44,516 nucleotides of DNA, taken from positions 1 to 44,516 of the forward strand of contig JAQUNC010000016.1 in NCBI GenBank assembly GCA_028717805.1, read 5' to 3'. This stretch comes from Atribacterota bacterium (lineage in GTDB: Bacteria; Atribacterota; Phoenicimicrobiia; Phoenicimicrobiales; Stramentimicrobiaceae). Under the pieces are notes generated by a model. That model was not told where the DNA came from. It did not search any database and saw only the letters and a program-made list of their open reading frames with translations. Positions 9,551 through 17,532 of this stretch are shown here, in pieces; positions within the stretch are counted from its first letter, which is position 1; each line of letters begins with the position of its first letter. The translations under genes and the position numbers were made by a program.

Positions 9551-9579
9551 ATTATAAAGCAAACATATGTTTCCGTCAA
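9551..9579 (-). promoter_or_regulatory. lexA promoter with embedded LexA box
   Basis: On the minus strand: -35 TTGACG (9579-9574), 17-base spacer, -10 TATAAT (9556-9551). The spacer contains the palindrome AAACATATGTTT (9561-9572), matching the core of the second box at 8011-8024. A repressor bound here would cover the RNA polymerase site. The start codon is 45 bases downstream of the -10. Confidence 0.85.
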
Positions 9580-9656
9580 TAGCTCAGTAGAAAAATATTA
9601 TATAATTTAATTTTCTATGAATCAGCAGTGAAACTAATATGGGTTATATTGTTATA

Positions 9657-10094
9657 TTATTGAATAGAAAAAGAACCTTGAACATTAATAGGATGGATGA
9701 AATTATCATACATCGGTGAAGCCCTTAAGGCCAGGTTATGAACTTTTTCTATTTCTTCGTTAGAATGTTTTGTATTAACTATGATATTGTATTGAACGTT
9801 TTTAAAACCGGGTCTTTTATTTTTCTGTTCATCAAGCCAACCTCCAGGGACTGTTTCACCTTCAATATTTACTTTTAAGCCATCAATAGTGATGTTTAAT
9901 TTATTTGTGGCATAAAGATAAGCAAAGATAAGGCAGCTACCCAAAGCCTGCAGCGAAACCTCCGCTGGCTTAGGTCCTAAATTTGTACCGTTTTCTTCTT
10001 CTGGTTTATCCATAAATATTTTAAATTCCCTCGTTTCACTATTAACCTGAGTTCCTCCTAACCAGGTTGCCTGTACTTTAAATAATTTTGACAT
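9657..10094 (-). CDS. OsmC-family protein with one catalytic cysteine replaced
   Basis: 145 residues with the OsmC/Ohr fold pattern: PAEVSLQALGSCLIFAYLYA carries the first redox Cys (Cys54). The second redox Cys normally lies in a CP motif near the C-terminus; here the position reads ALRASPMYD (Ser126), so only one cysteine of the pair is present. OsmC and Ohr reduce organic hydroperoxides with a Cys pair; loss of one suggests a different thiol chemistry or no peroxidase activity. The ATG follows an AGGAGGGTA site. It is monocistronic and divergent from pgi. Confidence 0.85.
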   Translation of the reverse strand: MSKLFKVQATWLGGTQVNSETREFKIFMDKPEEENGTNLGPKPAEVSLQALGSCLIFAYLYATNKLNITIDGLKVNIEGETVPGGWLDEQKNKRPGFKNVQYNIIVNTKHSNEEIEKVHNLALRASPMYDNFIHPINVQGSFSIQ

Positions 10095-10294
10095 GATGAA
10101 ATACCCTCCTATTTTTAAATTTAGTTTCTATTTAATTATATATTATTTCCATAGCATTTGATAGAAAAAGCTATTCTTTAAAGAGAAGAAAAAAGGGGAA
10201 TTCTTTGCTTAAAAAAATTTAATCTGCTTTTAGTTAAATAAGATATGTGTTTAGAAATAATATTTGCATGTGAGATAGCTAAAGTCCCGGATAA

Positions 10295-10324
10295 TTGTTA
10301 AAATAAAATAAGAAATATTATAAT
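10295..10324 (+). promoter_or_regulatory. Candidate promoter of pgi
   Basis: TTGTTA (10295-10300), 18-base spacer, TATAAT (10319-10324), about 58 bases before the pgi start in the 288-base gap between osmC and pgi. The -10 is perfect and the -35 is weaker. I see no operator or RNA structure in the rest of the gap. Confidence 0.45.
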
Positions 10325-10382
10325 AGATCAAAAAAATGAGCATATTTTTACCAATAAGGAAATTTTTATCTGGAGGATAGCT

Positions 10383-12020
10383 ATGAAAAAGGAAGAAGGA
10401 AATATAGTGAATAGTTATACCGCCTGGAAATTATTAGAAGAGCACTATGAAAAGATAAAAAAAATACATCTGCGACAACTCTTTGTTGAGGATCCCCAAC
10501 GCGGTGAAAAGATGGTATTAGAGGATGCAGGAATATATTTTGACTATTCCAAACACAGGATAACCACTAAAACTTTAAATTTACTGTTGCAATTAGCAGA
10601 ACAAGCGGGTTTGCCTGATTATATTGAGGCTATGTTTCGGGGGGAAAGAATTAATGTCACGGAAAATAGAGCTGTTTTACATATAGCCTTACGTGCACCC
10701 AGAGAACATTCTCTTGTGGTTGATGGTAAAGATGTTGTAGTTAAGGTTCATGAAGTATTAGATAGAATGATACACTTTTCCAATCAGATTCGTAGCGGGC
10801 AATGGAGAGGATTTACCGGGAAGCCTATCAGAAATGTGCTTAATATCGGAATTGGAGGGTCTCATCTGGGTCCGGAAATGGCTTACGAAGCCTTACGTTA
10901 TTACAGTTTACGTGATATACACTTCGCTTTTATCTCCAATGTGGATGGAACTGATTTTGCCGAGGCTGTAAATAGCCTTGATCCGGAAGAAACACTATTT
11001 ATTATCTCCTCCAAAAGCTTTGCTACCACTGAAACAATGGCCAATGCCTATACTGCTCGAACCTGGCTTCTCAATCACCTCAAAGATAGTAAGGCAATAA
11101 GTAAACATTTTGTAGCAGTTTCCACCAATATTCGCCAGGTACAAGAATTTGGTATTGCACCTGAAAATATGTTTGTCTTCTGGGATTGGGTTGGTGGTCG
11201 ATACTCACTTTGTTCGGCAATTGGTCTTTCAACTATGATTGCCATTGGTCCGGAGAATTTTTATTCCTTACTGGAAGGTTTTCACCAGATGGATGAACAT
11301 TTTCACCACACCCCCCTGGAAAGAAACATACCTGTGCTCATGGCACTATTAGGTATCTGGTATAATAACTTCTTTGGAGCACAAACTACCACAGTCCTTC
11401 CCTATGAGCAATATCTAAAACTCTTTCCTGCTTATCTTCAACAATTAACTATGGAGAGTAATGGTAAAAATATTGACATTGAAGGCAGAAAGGTTTCTTA
11501 TCAGACTGGACCAATTTACTGGGGAGAGGTTGGTACCAAAGGACAGCATTCTTTCTATCAATTAATTCACCAAGGAACCAAACTTATTCCCTGTGATTTT
11601 ATTACTTTTTTAACACCATTACATAAAATAGGTAATCATCATGAACTTCTTATTTCTAATGTATATGCTCAGGCGGAGGCACTGGCTTTCGGTAAGGTAG
11701 AGGAAAAGTTAAGGGAAGAAGGAGTGAGCAAAGAGCTAATTCCTTATCGAACTTTTGAAGGAAATCGTCCTTCCAGTATAATAATGTTAAATAAGTTGAC
11801 ACCTGCTAACTTAGGCAAACTAATTGCTTTATATGAGCATACTGTCTTTACCCAGGGAGTAATCTGGAAAATTAATTCCTTTGATCAATGGGGAGTAGAA
11901 TTGGGTAAGATATTGGCTGCTAAAATCGCAAGAGAACTTAAGGATCCCACTATACCAGAATTATATCATGATAGCTCTACCAATCAACTTATTCGGAAAT
12001 ACTGGAAAAGAAAAGAATGA
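10383..12020 (+). CDS. pgi: Glucose-6-phosphate isomerase
   Basis: 545-residue cytoplasmic enzyme that interconverts glucose 6-phosphate and fructose 6-phosphate. [10 protein letters not shown] (about 155-164), SKSFATTET and [11 protein letters not shown] are family signatures. Likely catalytic residues are Glu358 (ESNGK), His389 (GQHS) and Lys509 (GVELGK). The length matches the E. coli-type enzyme (549). The start follows GGAGGATAGCT. It is a single gene, not embedded in a sugar operon. Confidence 0.96.
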   Translation: MKKEEGNIVNSYTAWKLLEEHYEKIKKIHLRQLFVEDPQRGEKMVLEDAGIYFDYSKHRITTKTLNLLLQLAEQAGLPDYIEAMFRGERINVTENRAVLHIALRAPREHSLVVDGKDVVVKVHEVLDRMIHFSNQIRSGQWRGFTGKPIRNVLNIGIGGSHLGPEMAYEALRYYSLRDIHFAFISNVDGTDFAEAVNSLDPEETLFIISSKSFATTETMANAYTARTWLLNHLKDSKAISKHFVAVSTNIRQVQEFGIAPENMFVFWDWVGGRYSLCSAIGLSTMIAIGPENFYSLLEGFHQMDEHFHHTPLERNIPVLMALLGIWYNNFFGAQTTTVLPYEQYLKLFPAYLQQLTMESNGKNIDIEGRKVSYQTGPIYWGEVGTKGQHSFYQLIHQGTKLIPCDFITFLTPLHKIGNHHELLISNVYAQAEALAFGKVEEKLREEGVSKELIPYRTFEGNRPSSIIMLNKLTPANLGKLIALYEHTVFTQGVIWKINSFDQWGVELGKILAAKIARELKDPTIPELYHDSSTNQLIRKYWKRKE

Positions 12021-12164
12021 TTCATTCCAAGAAAGAGGATAATATTCATATAATTTTATATAGGATATCTCAGAGATTAACCTATCATGAATATGATTTT
12101 ATTTAGATTTTTATCAGAGGAAATGGGAAGATTTTGTGTATATTGGGAAAGGTAATATAGAGAC

Positions 12165-12194
12165 TTGACAATATGGTTAGGTAATATATATAAT
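12165..12194 (+). promoter_or_regulatory. Promoter of the MarR-type regulator
   Basis: TTGACA (12165-12170), 18-base spacer, TATAAT (12189-12194). Both hexamers are consensus. Transcription would start near 12201, just before the palindrome at 12209-12225 and about 50 bases before the marR start. Confidence 0.75.
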
Positions 12195-12208
12195 TAATAT
12201 AGATTAAA

Positions 12209-12225
12209 ATATGCTAATAGCATAT
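12209..12225. promoter_or_regulatory. 17-bp palindrome, likely MarR operator
   Basis: ATATGCTAATAGCATAT is a perfect inverted repeat (8-base arms, one central base). It lies between the promoter's start point and the marR gene, as expected for an autoregulatory MarR-family operator. Confidence 0.65.
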
Positions 12226-12253
12226 ATTGTTATTAACATTAAAGGTAGGGCAT

Positions 12254-12667
12254 ATGACTGAGAGCATTTTAAATCTTATTGCTAATTTGAAAATGAATAA
12301 AATACTCGATCAGGAATATATGCGGGTAACCTGTAATCTATCTATTGCTGAGTACCGGGGAATTATGTCTCAGGAGATAGGACGGGAAATGACCTGTTAT
12401 GAGATGTCCCAAGTAATGGGATTATCACCTTCGCGTAGCAGTCGGGTTATCGATAATCTAGTCAGGAAAGGATATTTCATTCGCAGAATAGGCACTCATG
12501 ACCGGCGTTCGGTAGCAGTCGCACTTTCCGAAAAAGGATTAGAGGTGAAGGAAAGGATTAGACAAAATCAGAAGGAGTTAGAGTATAATCTACAAAAAAG
12601 GTTTTCTGATGAAGAAGTAAAAATGATAAAGATCGCCTTGAAAATATTACTGGAATACTTTGATTAA
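12254..12667 (+). CDS. MarR-family transcriptional regulator
   Basis: 137 residues with a winged helix-turn-helix: MTCYEMSQVMGLSPSRSSRV as recognition unit, then the wing with THDRRSVAVALSEKG, the classic DRR motif. The start is taken at the ATG preceded by AAAGGTAGGGC; a TTG 27 bases upstream would only add residues without family support and would fall close to the palindrome. Its own promoter and a perfect palindrome lie directly upstream. The nearest downstream gene is the broken hsp20; whether it is a target is unknown. Confidence 0.88.
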   Translation: MTESILNLIANLKMNKILDQEYMRVTCNLSIAEYRGIMSQEIGREMTCYEMSQVMGLSPSRSSRVIDNLVRKGYFIRRIGTHDRRSVAVALSEKGLEVKERIRQNQKELEYNLQKRFSDEEVKMIKIALKILLEYFD

Positions 12668-12699
12668 AAGTTTTGAATAATATCAAGGATGTTTGAATT

Positions 12700-13144
12700 A
12701 TGGATCTGATTCATTGGGGGCCAAGAGATCAACTCATTCGTAGTTTTTTTAATGATTTTTTTGACCTAATGGGAAGAACAGAAAGGTAGAGAAGGGGGAG
12801 ATGGGAAGAGAGGAGAATCTGGTCCCCAGCTATGGATTTGTTAACCAGAAAGATGAATTAGTGGCTATAATTGAACTTCCAGGAGTTGACCAAAAGGACA
12901 TAAAGATTTCTCTCAGTGATAATAATCTTACTGTACAAGAAGAGATTGAGCAGGACAAAGATATGAAAAGGGAAGATTATTACTGCTGTGAAAGAGCCTA
13001 TGGCAAGTTTTCCAGAAGGATTTTTTACCTGTAGGAATAGATAAGGATAAAATTAAAGCAAAATATAAAAATGGAATATTGGAAGTCACCTTACCTAAGA
13101 AGATGGAAGAAAAAGCAAAAGAAATAATGATTGAAACAATTTAA
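12700..13144 (+). pseudogene. Hsp20/alpha-crystallin small heat-shock protein, broken by two frameshifts
   Basis: Three frames together spell one Hsp20. Frame A starts at ATG 12700 (MDLIHWGPRDQLIRSFF...) and ends at TAG 12787. Frame B covers the start of the alpha-crystallin domain (ELPGVDQKDIKISL) and ends at TAG 13032. Frame C carries the rest (LPVGIDKDKIKAKYKNGIL, the conserved NGIL motif) to TAA 13142. Both shifts are explained by single-base losses, one near 12781-12800 and one in the T6 run at 13021-13026, where T7 restores the frame. It is either a pseudogene or the product of homopolymer sequencing errors. Confidence 0.85.
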
Positions 13145-13155
13145 TAAAATATCTT

Positions 13156-13196
13156 TTAAACAATAAAGGGGAATTAAATCCCCCTTTATTGTTTAA
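13156..13196. terminator. Rho-independent terminator after hsp20
   Basis: Perfect 16-base stem TTAAACAATAAAGGGG (13156-13171) pairing with 13181-13196, 9-base loop. It ends the marR/hsp20 unit; the A/T-rich flanks would let it act in both directions. Confidence 0.8.
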
Positions 13197-13355
13197 GTTT
13201 CATCTATCGGGATTACTAATTATTTAATATCAATATTATTTATAGTGTAAAATATCTTTTTATTATATACTTTTAGTTTAGTTGGAGAAATTTTTACTAT
13301 ACTCTGACTCGAAGTAGTTTAAAGGGATTTTACTATTAAATTGTTTTAGGAGAGA

Positions 13356-14528
13356 CTAAGAAAATACTGTATCAATAAATATTTGAATTACTTTAGCACC
13401 GCCAATAAAAGTACCAACCGAACTGCCGAGGTTGGCTAAAGCAACAACTAAAAGTATTTTGGTAACCCGGTTGCGAAAGAAATCACCAAAGGTGGTAATA
13501 TTTCCTAAGTTTTCAAAATCTTCTACCTTTGGTTTTCTCATAATTGCTTCTACGATACCAGCAAACCAACCTGCTGCCAATAATGGATTCAAAGAGGTAA
13601 TAGGTGCTGCCAAAAAGGCAGTTAGAATAGAAAGAGGGTGTGCAGCAGCCATTACAGTTCCAAGAGCAGCTAAAGAGCCATTCCAGATTAGCCACTGTGA
13701 GACTTGATTTATTCCACTGGGGGTAGATATTCTAAAGGTAGAAATTACAATTAAGATAATAGCAATAGGAATAGCCCATAAAATCAATTTTATCCAAGCA
13801 GCACTCTTGGGAATATAGGTCAATGAATTTAGATCATGATCTTTATATATTTCTTTTTTAATGCCAGGTATATGTCCAGCACCAACTACGGCAACTATTT
13901 TCCCACCAGGAGCATTCCTTATTTTTTCTGATAGATATTGATCACGTTCATCAATCAAGGTGTTCTTTAAACGAGGGAAAGAAATGGCTAAGTCATTTAA
14001 AGCAGCTGTAAGTACATCTTCAGATTTTAACCTTTCAATTTCTTCTTCCGAGATATCTTCCTTGTTGAATATACTAAGTAATAACATAAAAAATAGTCTT
14101 AATTTACCGAAAAAACCCAGCTTTTTCCATATTCTGGTGAAGGTTATCTGAATATCGCGGTCTGCCAAAACCAGGTTAATATTATTCTCTTTAGCTACTT
14201 GTATAGCCTCAATCATTTCCTGTCCTGGATTAAGACCTAACTGACGAGCCAGTCTTTTCTGAAAGGCAGAAAGTATTAGATTGACCAGCAATAATAGCGC
14301 TTTTTTTTGTTTGATAATGGTAATAATATCCATATTTTTCCATTTATCTGGATCGGTAATGGATTGAAAACGTGACTGGCATAACTCTATGCATACGGAA
14401 TCTGGTTTTTCTTCAGAAATAAAATTTCTTACCGTTTCAGCGCTTGCTTTGGAAATATGAGCGGTACCGATTAAAAAAATATCTTTATTATCAAAAGAGA
14501 TATGATGAATATCTTCATTGTTTACCAA
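13356..14528 (-). CDS. TraB-family (pheromone-shutdown-like) membrane protein
   Basis: 390 residues. The N-terminal half has the TraB/PrgY pattern LIGTAHISKASAETV and, about 200 residues on, VVGAGHIPGI; these conserved His motifs suggest a metal-dependent peptidase-like fold. The C-terminal half has about four hydrophobic segments (IPIAIILIVI, GSLAALGTVMAAAHPLS, PLLAAGWFAGI, ILLVVALANLGSS). Homologues occur widely in archaea and bacteria; the enterococcal member limits pheromone signalling, but the role elsewhere is unclear. It stands alone. Confidence 0.85.
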   Translation of the reverse strand: MVNNEDIHHISFDNKDIFLIGTAHISKASAETVRNFISEEKPDSVCIELCQSRFQSITDPDKWKNMDIITIIKQKKALLLLVNLILSAFQKRLARQLGLNPGQEMIEAIQVAKENNINLVLADRDIQITFTRIWKKLGFFGKLRLFFMLLLSIFNKEDISEEEIERLKSEDVLTAALNDLAISFPRLKNTLIDERDQYLSEKIRNAPGGKIVAVVGAGHIPGIKKEIYKDHDLNSLTYIPKSAAWIKLILWAIPIAIILIVISTFRISTPSGINQVSQWLIWNGSLAALGTVMAAAHPLSILTAFLAAPITSLNPLLAAGWFAGIVEAIMRKPKVEDFENLGNITTFGDFFRNRVTKILLVVALANLGSSVGTFIGGAKVIQIFIDTVFS

Positions 14529-14697
14529 TGGATTGCTCCCTTATCCTGTTAAATAACAATCAACATTATAACATAACTGAACTTAATGGGGTAGAAAAAG
14601 TTGGCCTGTTTTGCTAAAATCAGAAATAAAGTTTTCTTTAACCATAGAAAGCCATCTTTGCACAAGATGGTAATGGTAAAACAAAAGGAGGGAATTG

Positions 14698-15270
14698 ATG
14701 AAAAAATCAATAGGAGCAAAAACATTCTTAGCTGCGGTTCCGGTTTTGATTATAGGTAGTTATGATCAGAATGGAAAACCAAATTTAATGGCTTGTGCTT
14801 GGGGAGGTATCTGTTGTTCTAATCCTCCTTGTGTCAATATATCTTTGAGAAAAGCTACCTATTCTTATCATAATATTATTTCTCGCAAGGCTTTTACTGT
14901 TAATATTCTCTTTAGTGATAGGGTAAAAGAAGCAGATTTTTATGGTATTGTATCTGGTCGTAATTATAATAAATTTGAAAAAACCAGAATTACTCCAGTG
15001 AAGAGTGATATAGTGGATGCTCCTTATGGGAAGGAGTTTCCAATAGTTCTGGAGTGTAAAGTCATTCAGAACATCGAAATAGGATTACATACTGAATTTA
15101 TAGGAGAAATAATGGATGTTAAAGTAGAAGAAAGTCTGCTTGATGAGGATGGAAAGGTGATTATGGAAAAGTTAGATCCAATCCTTTATACTCCTGTAAT
15201 AGCAGCATATTTTGCTCACGGTAAGTATATTGGTCGAGGCTATACTTTAGGTAAAGACATTGCTTCATAA
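14698..15270 (+). CDS. Flavin reductase-like, FMN-binding (flavoredoxin-type) protein
   Basis: 190 residues with the flavin-reductase-like split barrel: PNLMACAWGGICCSNPPCVN, then ISLRKATYSYHNI and FTVNI, which in relatives bind FMN. Members act in electron transfer or flavin reduction in anaerobes. The start is the ATG behind AGGAGGGAATTG; the TTG directly before it is less likely. It is monocistronic and ends at a strong hairpin shared with the convergent outer-membrane-protein gene. Confidence 0.87.
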   Translation: MKKSIGAKTFLAAVPVLIIGSYDQNGKPNLMACAWGGICCSNPPCVNISLRKATYSYHNIISRKAFTVNILFSDRVKEADFYGIVSGRNYNKFEKTRITPVKSDIVDAPYGKEFPIVLECKVIQNIEIGLHTEFIGEIMDVKVEESLLDEDGKVIMEKLDPILYTPVIAAYFAHGKYIGRGYTLGKDIAS

Positions 15271-15296
15271 ATAAGCGATGAAGAAGTAAGGAATCA

Positions 15297-15347
15297 AGCG
15301 CAGGATCAGTGATTCTGATCTATTTTTGATCATTCTGAGCCTGCGCT
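15297..15347. terminator. Bidirectional terminator hairpin between convergent genes
   Basis: AGCGCAGG (15297-15304) pairs with CCTGCGCT (15340-15347); after one mismatch TCAG pairs with CTGA. It sits between the stops of the flavin reductase (+) and the outer membrane protein (-). Confidence 0.65.
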
Positions 15348-15356
15348 ATTTCATCT

Positions 15357-16619
15357 TTAAAAGAGCCATTCCAATGAAAAATAAAAACCCTCTGAAGGTT
15401 TTAATAAACCCAATTTAGAGTTAGTGTCTCCTAACGCAAAAACATAGGAAAATGAGGCTAATATATTTTTACTTATTTGATAATCTATACCAATAACATT
15501 TCCCATGCTCATATCTTTCAAACTTAATACCCCGATATAATATGGGCTGAAATCAGAATTCGTAATCTCTTTATCAGCATTAAGATACAGGTAAGATGAG
15601 CATTGATCTTCTCTTTCAAAGGGAAGTCCATATATGAGTCCACCATTTAAATATAGATTTGAGTCAGTAGTATAATCTGCACTTAGCACTGCCTTCCAAT
15701 AAGGTTTTTCTAGTATTGTTTCTCCCTGAAGTTGCCATAATCCCGGGATAATGTATGCCAAATCACCCCTTAAGGTGGCTCCTTCGATACCAGGGAAATT
15801 GCCTTGAAATTCCAATCCTAGTACTTGTTTGGCAGGATACCCTAAAGTCAATTCCATAATATTTTCAGAAGCATGTAAAGCTATATTTAAGTTAGCGGGG
15901 AAAGGATCCATATAGTATCCATGATAGTAACTCAAAGCTACATCGTAAGAGGAGAAAGAGTGGTGTAATTGCAGCCCCCAGATGAGATCTTTAGCTTTTT
16001 GATAGGAAATCTCCACTGAATCAATATTAATACCCTGTTCTTGATAGAAAGGACCATATTGAGTTAGGTAGGTGTCCTTTAAATATTGATCAGGATAGGG
16101 AGATGCCTTTAGTGAAGGAAGCAAAATAGCTTGGAGGCTAGTTAAATCGTCTATATAATAAGTGGCATTAATGCCTAATGCACCTAATTTTTCTTGATTA
16201 TTGGTTAAAGATAGATTGGGAGGCATGGGATTAAAGTTATCAAGAGGACTAAAAAAGTCAGCTGCTCCCCACTTGTTGATAATTTTCCCTACCTTAAGGT
16301 CTAAATTGTCCAGGACATCATAGGCATTGAGATAAAGTTCGTTGGGTCCAATTACAAATGGTTTTGAATATTCCTTATTACTTAAGCGGATTATCAGATC
16401 TCCCTGAAAAAAGAGATCAGTGGAAATTTCTTCAAAATAGTCTATTTTTAGAGTAACAGTATGATTAAGTTTTTGTTGCTTTAGAGAATAAGAGCTCTGG
16501 TATAGTACTTTTTGTGAAAAGTCAAACCCCAGTGCCGATTGGGAAAAAATAAGAAAAAAAGATATAATAAATACAATACCAGTATCTGCTAGAAAATTAA
16601 TTTTATTTATTCTAATCAT
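15357..16619 (-). CDS. Outer-membrane beta-barrel protein of the RND export operon
   Basis: 420 residues with an N-terminal signal peptide (hydrophobic stretch about 13-30, cleavage near SALG-FDF) and alternating polar/hydrophobic strands ending in an aromatic residue (EWLF), as in beta barrels. VGKIINKWGAADFFSPLDNF resembles the GR-x-I-xWG...P-D motif of DUF1302-like outer membrane proteins, and the protein at 23373 has a related motif. It is last in the minus-strand set tetR - RND - LolA-like - OMP, 38 bases after the LolA-like gene. It is probably the outer-membrane partner of the exporter, by context. Confidence 0.75.
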   Translation of the reverse strand: MIRINKINFLADTGIVFIISFFLIFSQSALGFDFSQKVLYQSSYSLKQQKLNHTVTLKIDYFEEISTDLFFQGDLIIRLSNKEYSKPFVIGPNELYLNAYDVLDNLDLKVGKIINKWGAADFFSPLDNFNPMPPNLSLTNNQEKLGALGINATYYIDDLTSLQAILLPSLKASPYPDQYLKDTYLTQYGPFYQEQGINIDSVEISYQKAKDLIWGLQLHHSFSSYDVALSYYHGYYMDPFPANLNIALHASENIMELTLGYPAKQVLGLEFQGNFPGIEGATLRGDLAYIIPGLWQLQGETILEKPYWKAVLSADYTTDSNLYLNGGLIYGLPFEREDQCSSYLYLNADKEITNSDFSPYYIGVLSLKDMSMGNVIGIDYQISKNILASFSYVFALGDTNSKLGLLKPSEGFYFSLEWLF

Positions 16620-16657
16620 ACAGCATCTCCTCTAAAATTTATTTCTAAATTGTTAAG

Positions 16658-17434
16658 TTATAATCTTGGTTTTTGCATGGTGCGAATAGAAAAAAAGTCA
16701 CCAGCCAGTTCCAGGTCATATTCAATTTCCTTAATATTCATAGTAGTTTTATGATTATCTATAATATTGGTTAATTCTATTTTTATTGGTGTAATTTTAT
16801 TATTACTATCAAATTTAACTTCTTTAATTTCCAGTGTCTTGGTAAGTTGCTCTTCTAAATTATAAAATTCTACTTTTTCGACATAAAATTGCTCTTTATT
16901 AACATAAAGTAAAAACTTGCTATAGGATATATCTTCATCAGCAGGAATCACTTCAATTAAATATTGGGTTTCCGTCTCTTCTTTGAGTTCCTTTTGGTAA
17001 TCTTCACTTTGATAGTCCATGCCCAAATCTTCGTAGGAAAAATCAGTTCCCATAAAGTTTTCTTTTTTAGAGGAACCGGCAATTCTTCTAGGTTTTTGAT
17101 AGGCAGGCATGTAGACATATATTTTATCTCCATTTTCAGTACTTAATAGAGTAACGCCCTCTACATTTTTTGGCGATACAAAACGCATTAATATGTTTAT
17201 TTTGTCATTTTCTTCTTTCTCATACATTATTATTTCTCTTTCTTCTGCCTTTCCATTTTTATCGATGATAATCATTTCTGCCTGTGTTTTACTGTTTTCA
17301 TATTCAATCTGATTTTCTTTGACTTTATCGATAATCTCATCAGCAGTGAACTGTTCAGCGCAGACATTACCATTCAGAAAAAGAATGAGAATAAGTAAAA
17401 ATAAAATATGAGAATATCTTTTATAATAACTCAT
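16658..17434 (-). CDS. Outer membrane lipoprotein-sorting (LolA-like) periplasmic protein
   Basis: 258 residues: signal peptide (HILFLLILILFLNGNVCA) then a LolA/LolB-like half-barrel beginning FTADEIIDKVKENQ, with YMPAYQKPRRIAGSSKKENF, FMGTDFSYEDL and VEKVEFYN typical of the family placed next to RND exporters. It probably carries a lipid or lipoprotein across the periplasm between the exporter and the outer membrane. It follows the RND gene by about 100 bases and precedes the outer membrane protein. Confidence 0.85.
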   Translation of the reverse strand: MSYYKRYSHILFLLILILFLNGNVCAEQFTADEIIDKVKENQIEYENSKTQAEMIIIDKNGKAEEREIIMYEKEENDKINILMRFVSPKNVEGVTLLSTENGDKIYVYMPAYQKPRRIAGSSKKENFMGTDFSYEDLGMDYQSEDYQKELKEETETQYLIEVIPADEDISYSKFLLYVNKEQFYVEKVEFYNLEEQLTKTLEIKEVKFDSNNKITPIKIELTNIIDNHKTTMNIKEIEYDLELAGDFFSIRTMQKPRL

Positions 17435-17532
17435 TTAACTTCCTCCTTGATTTAATGCAATTACTTTTTTATATTTATAGTATAAAATATCTTGAATCAA
17501 ATTTATTTCTTTATAATCCATTAATTCTTCCA

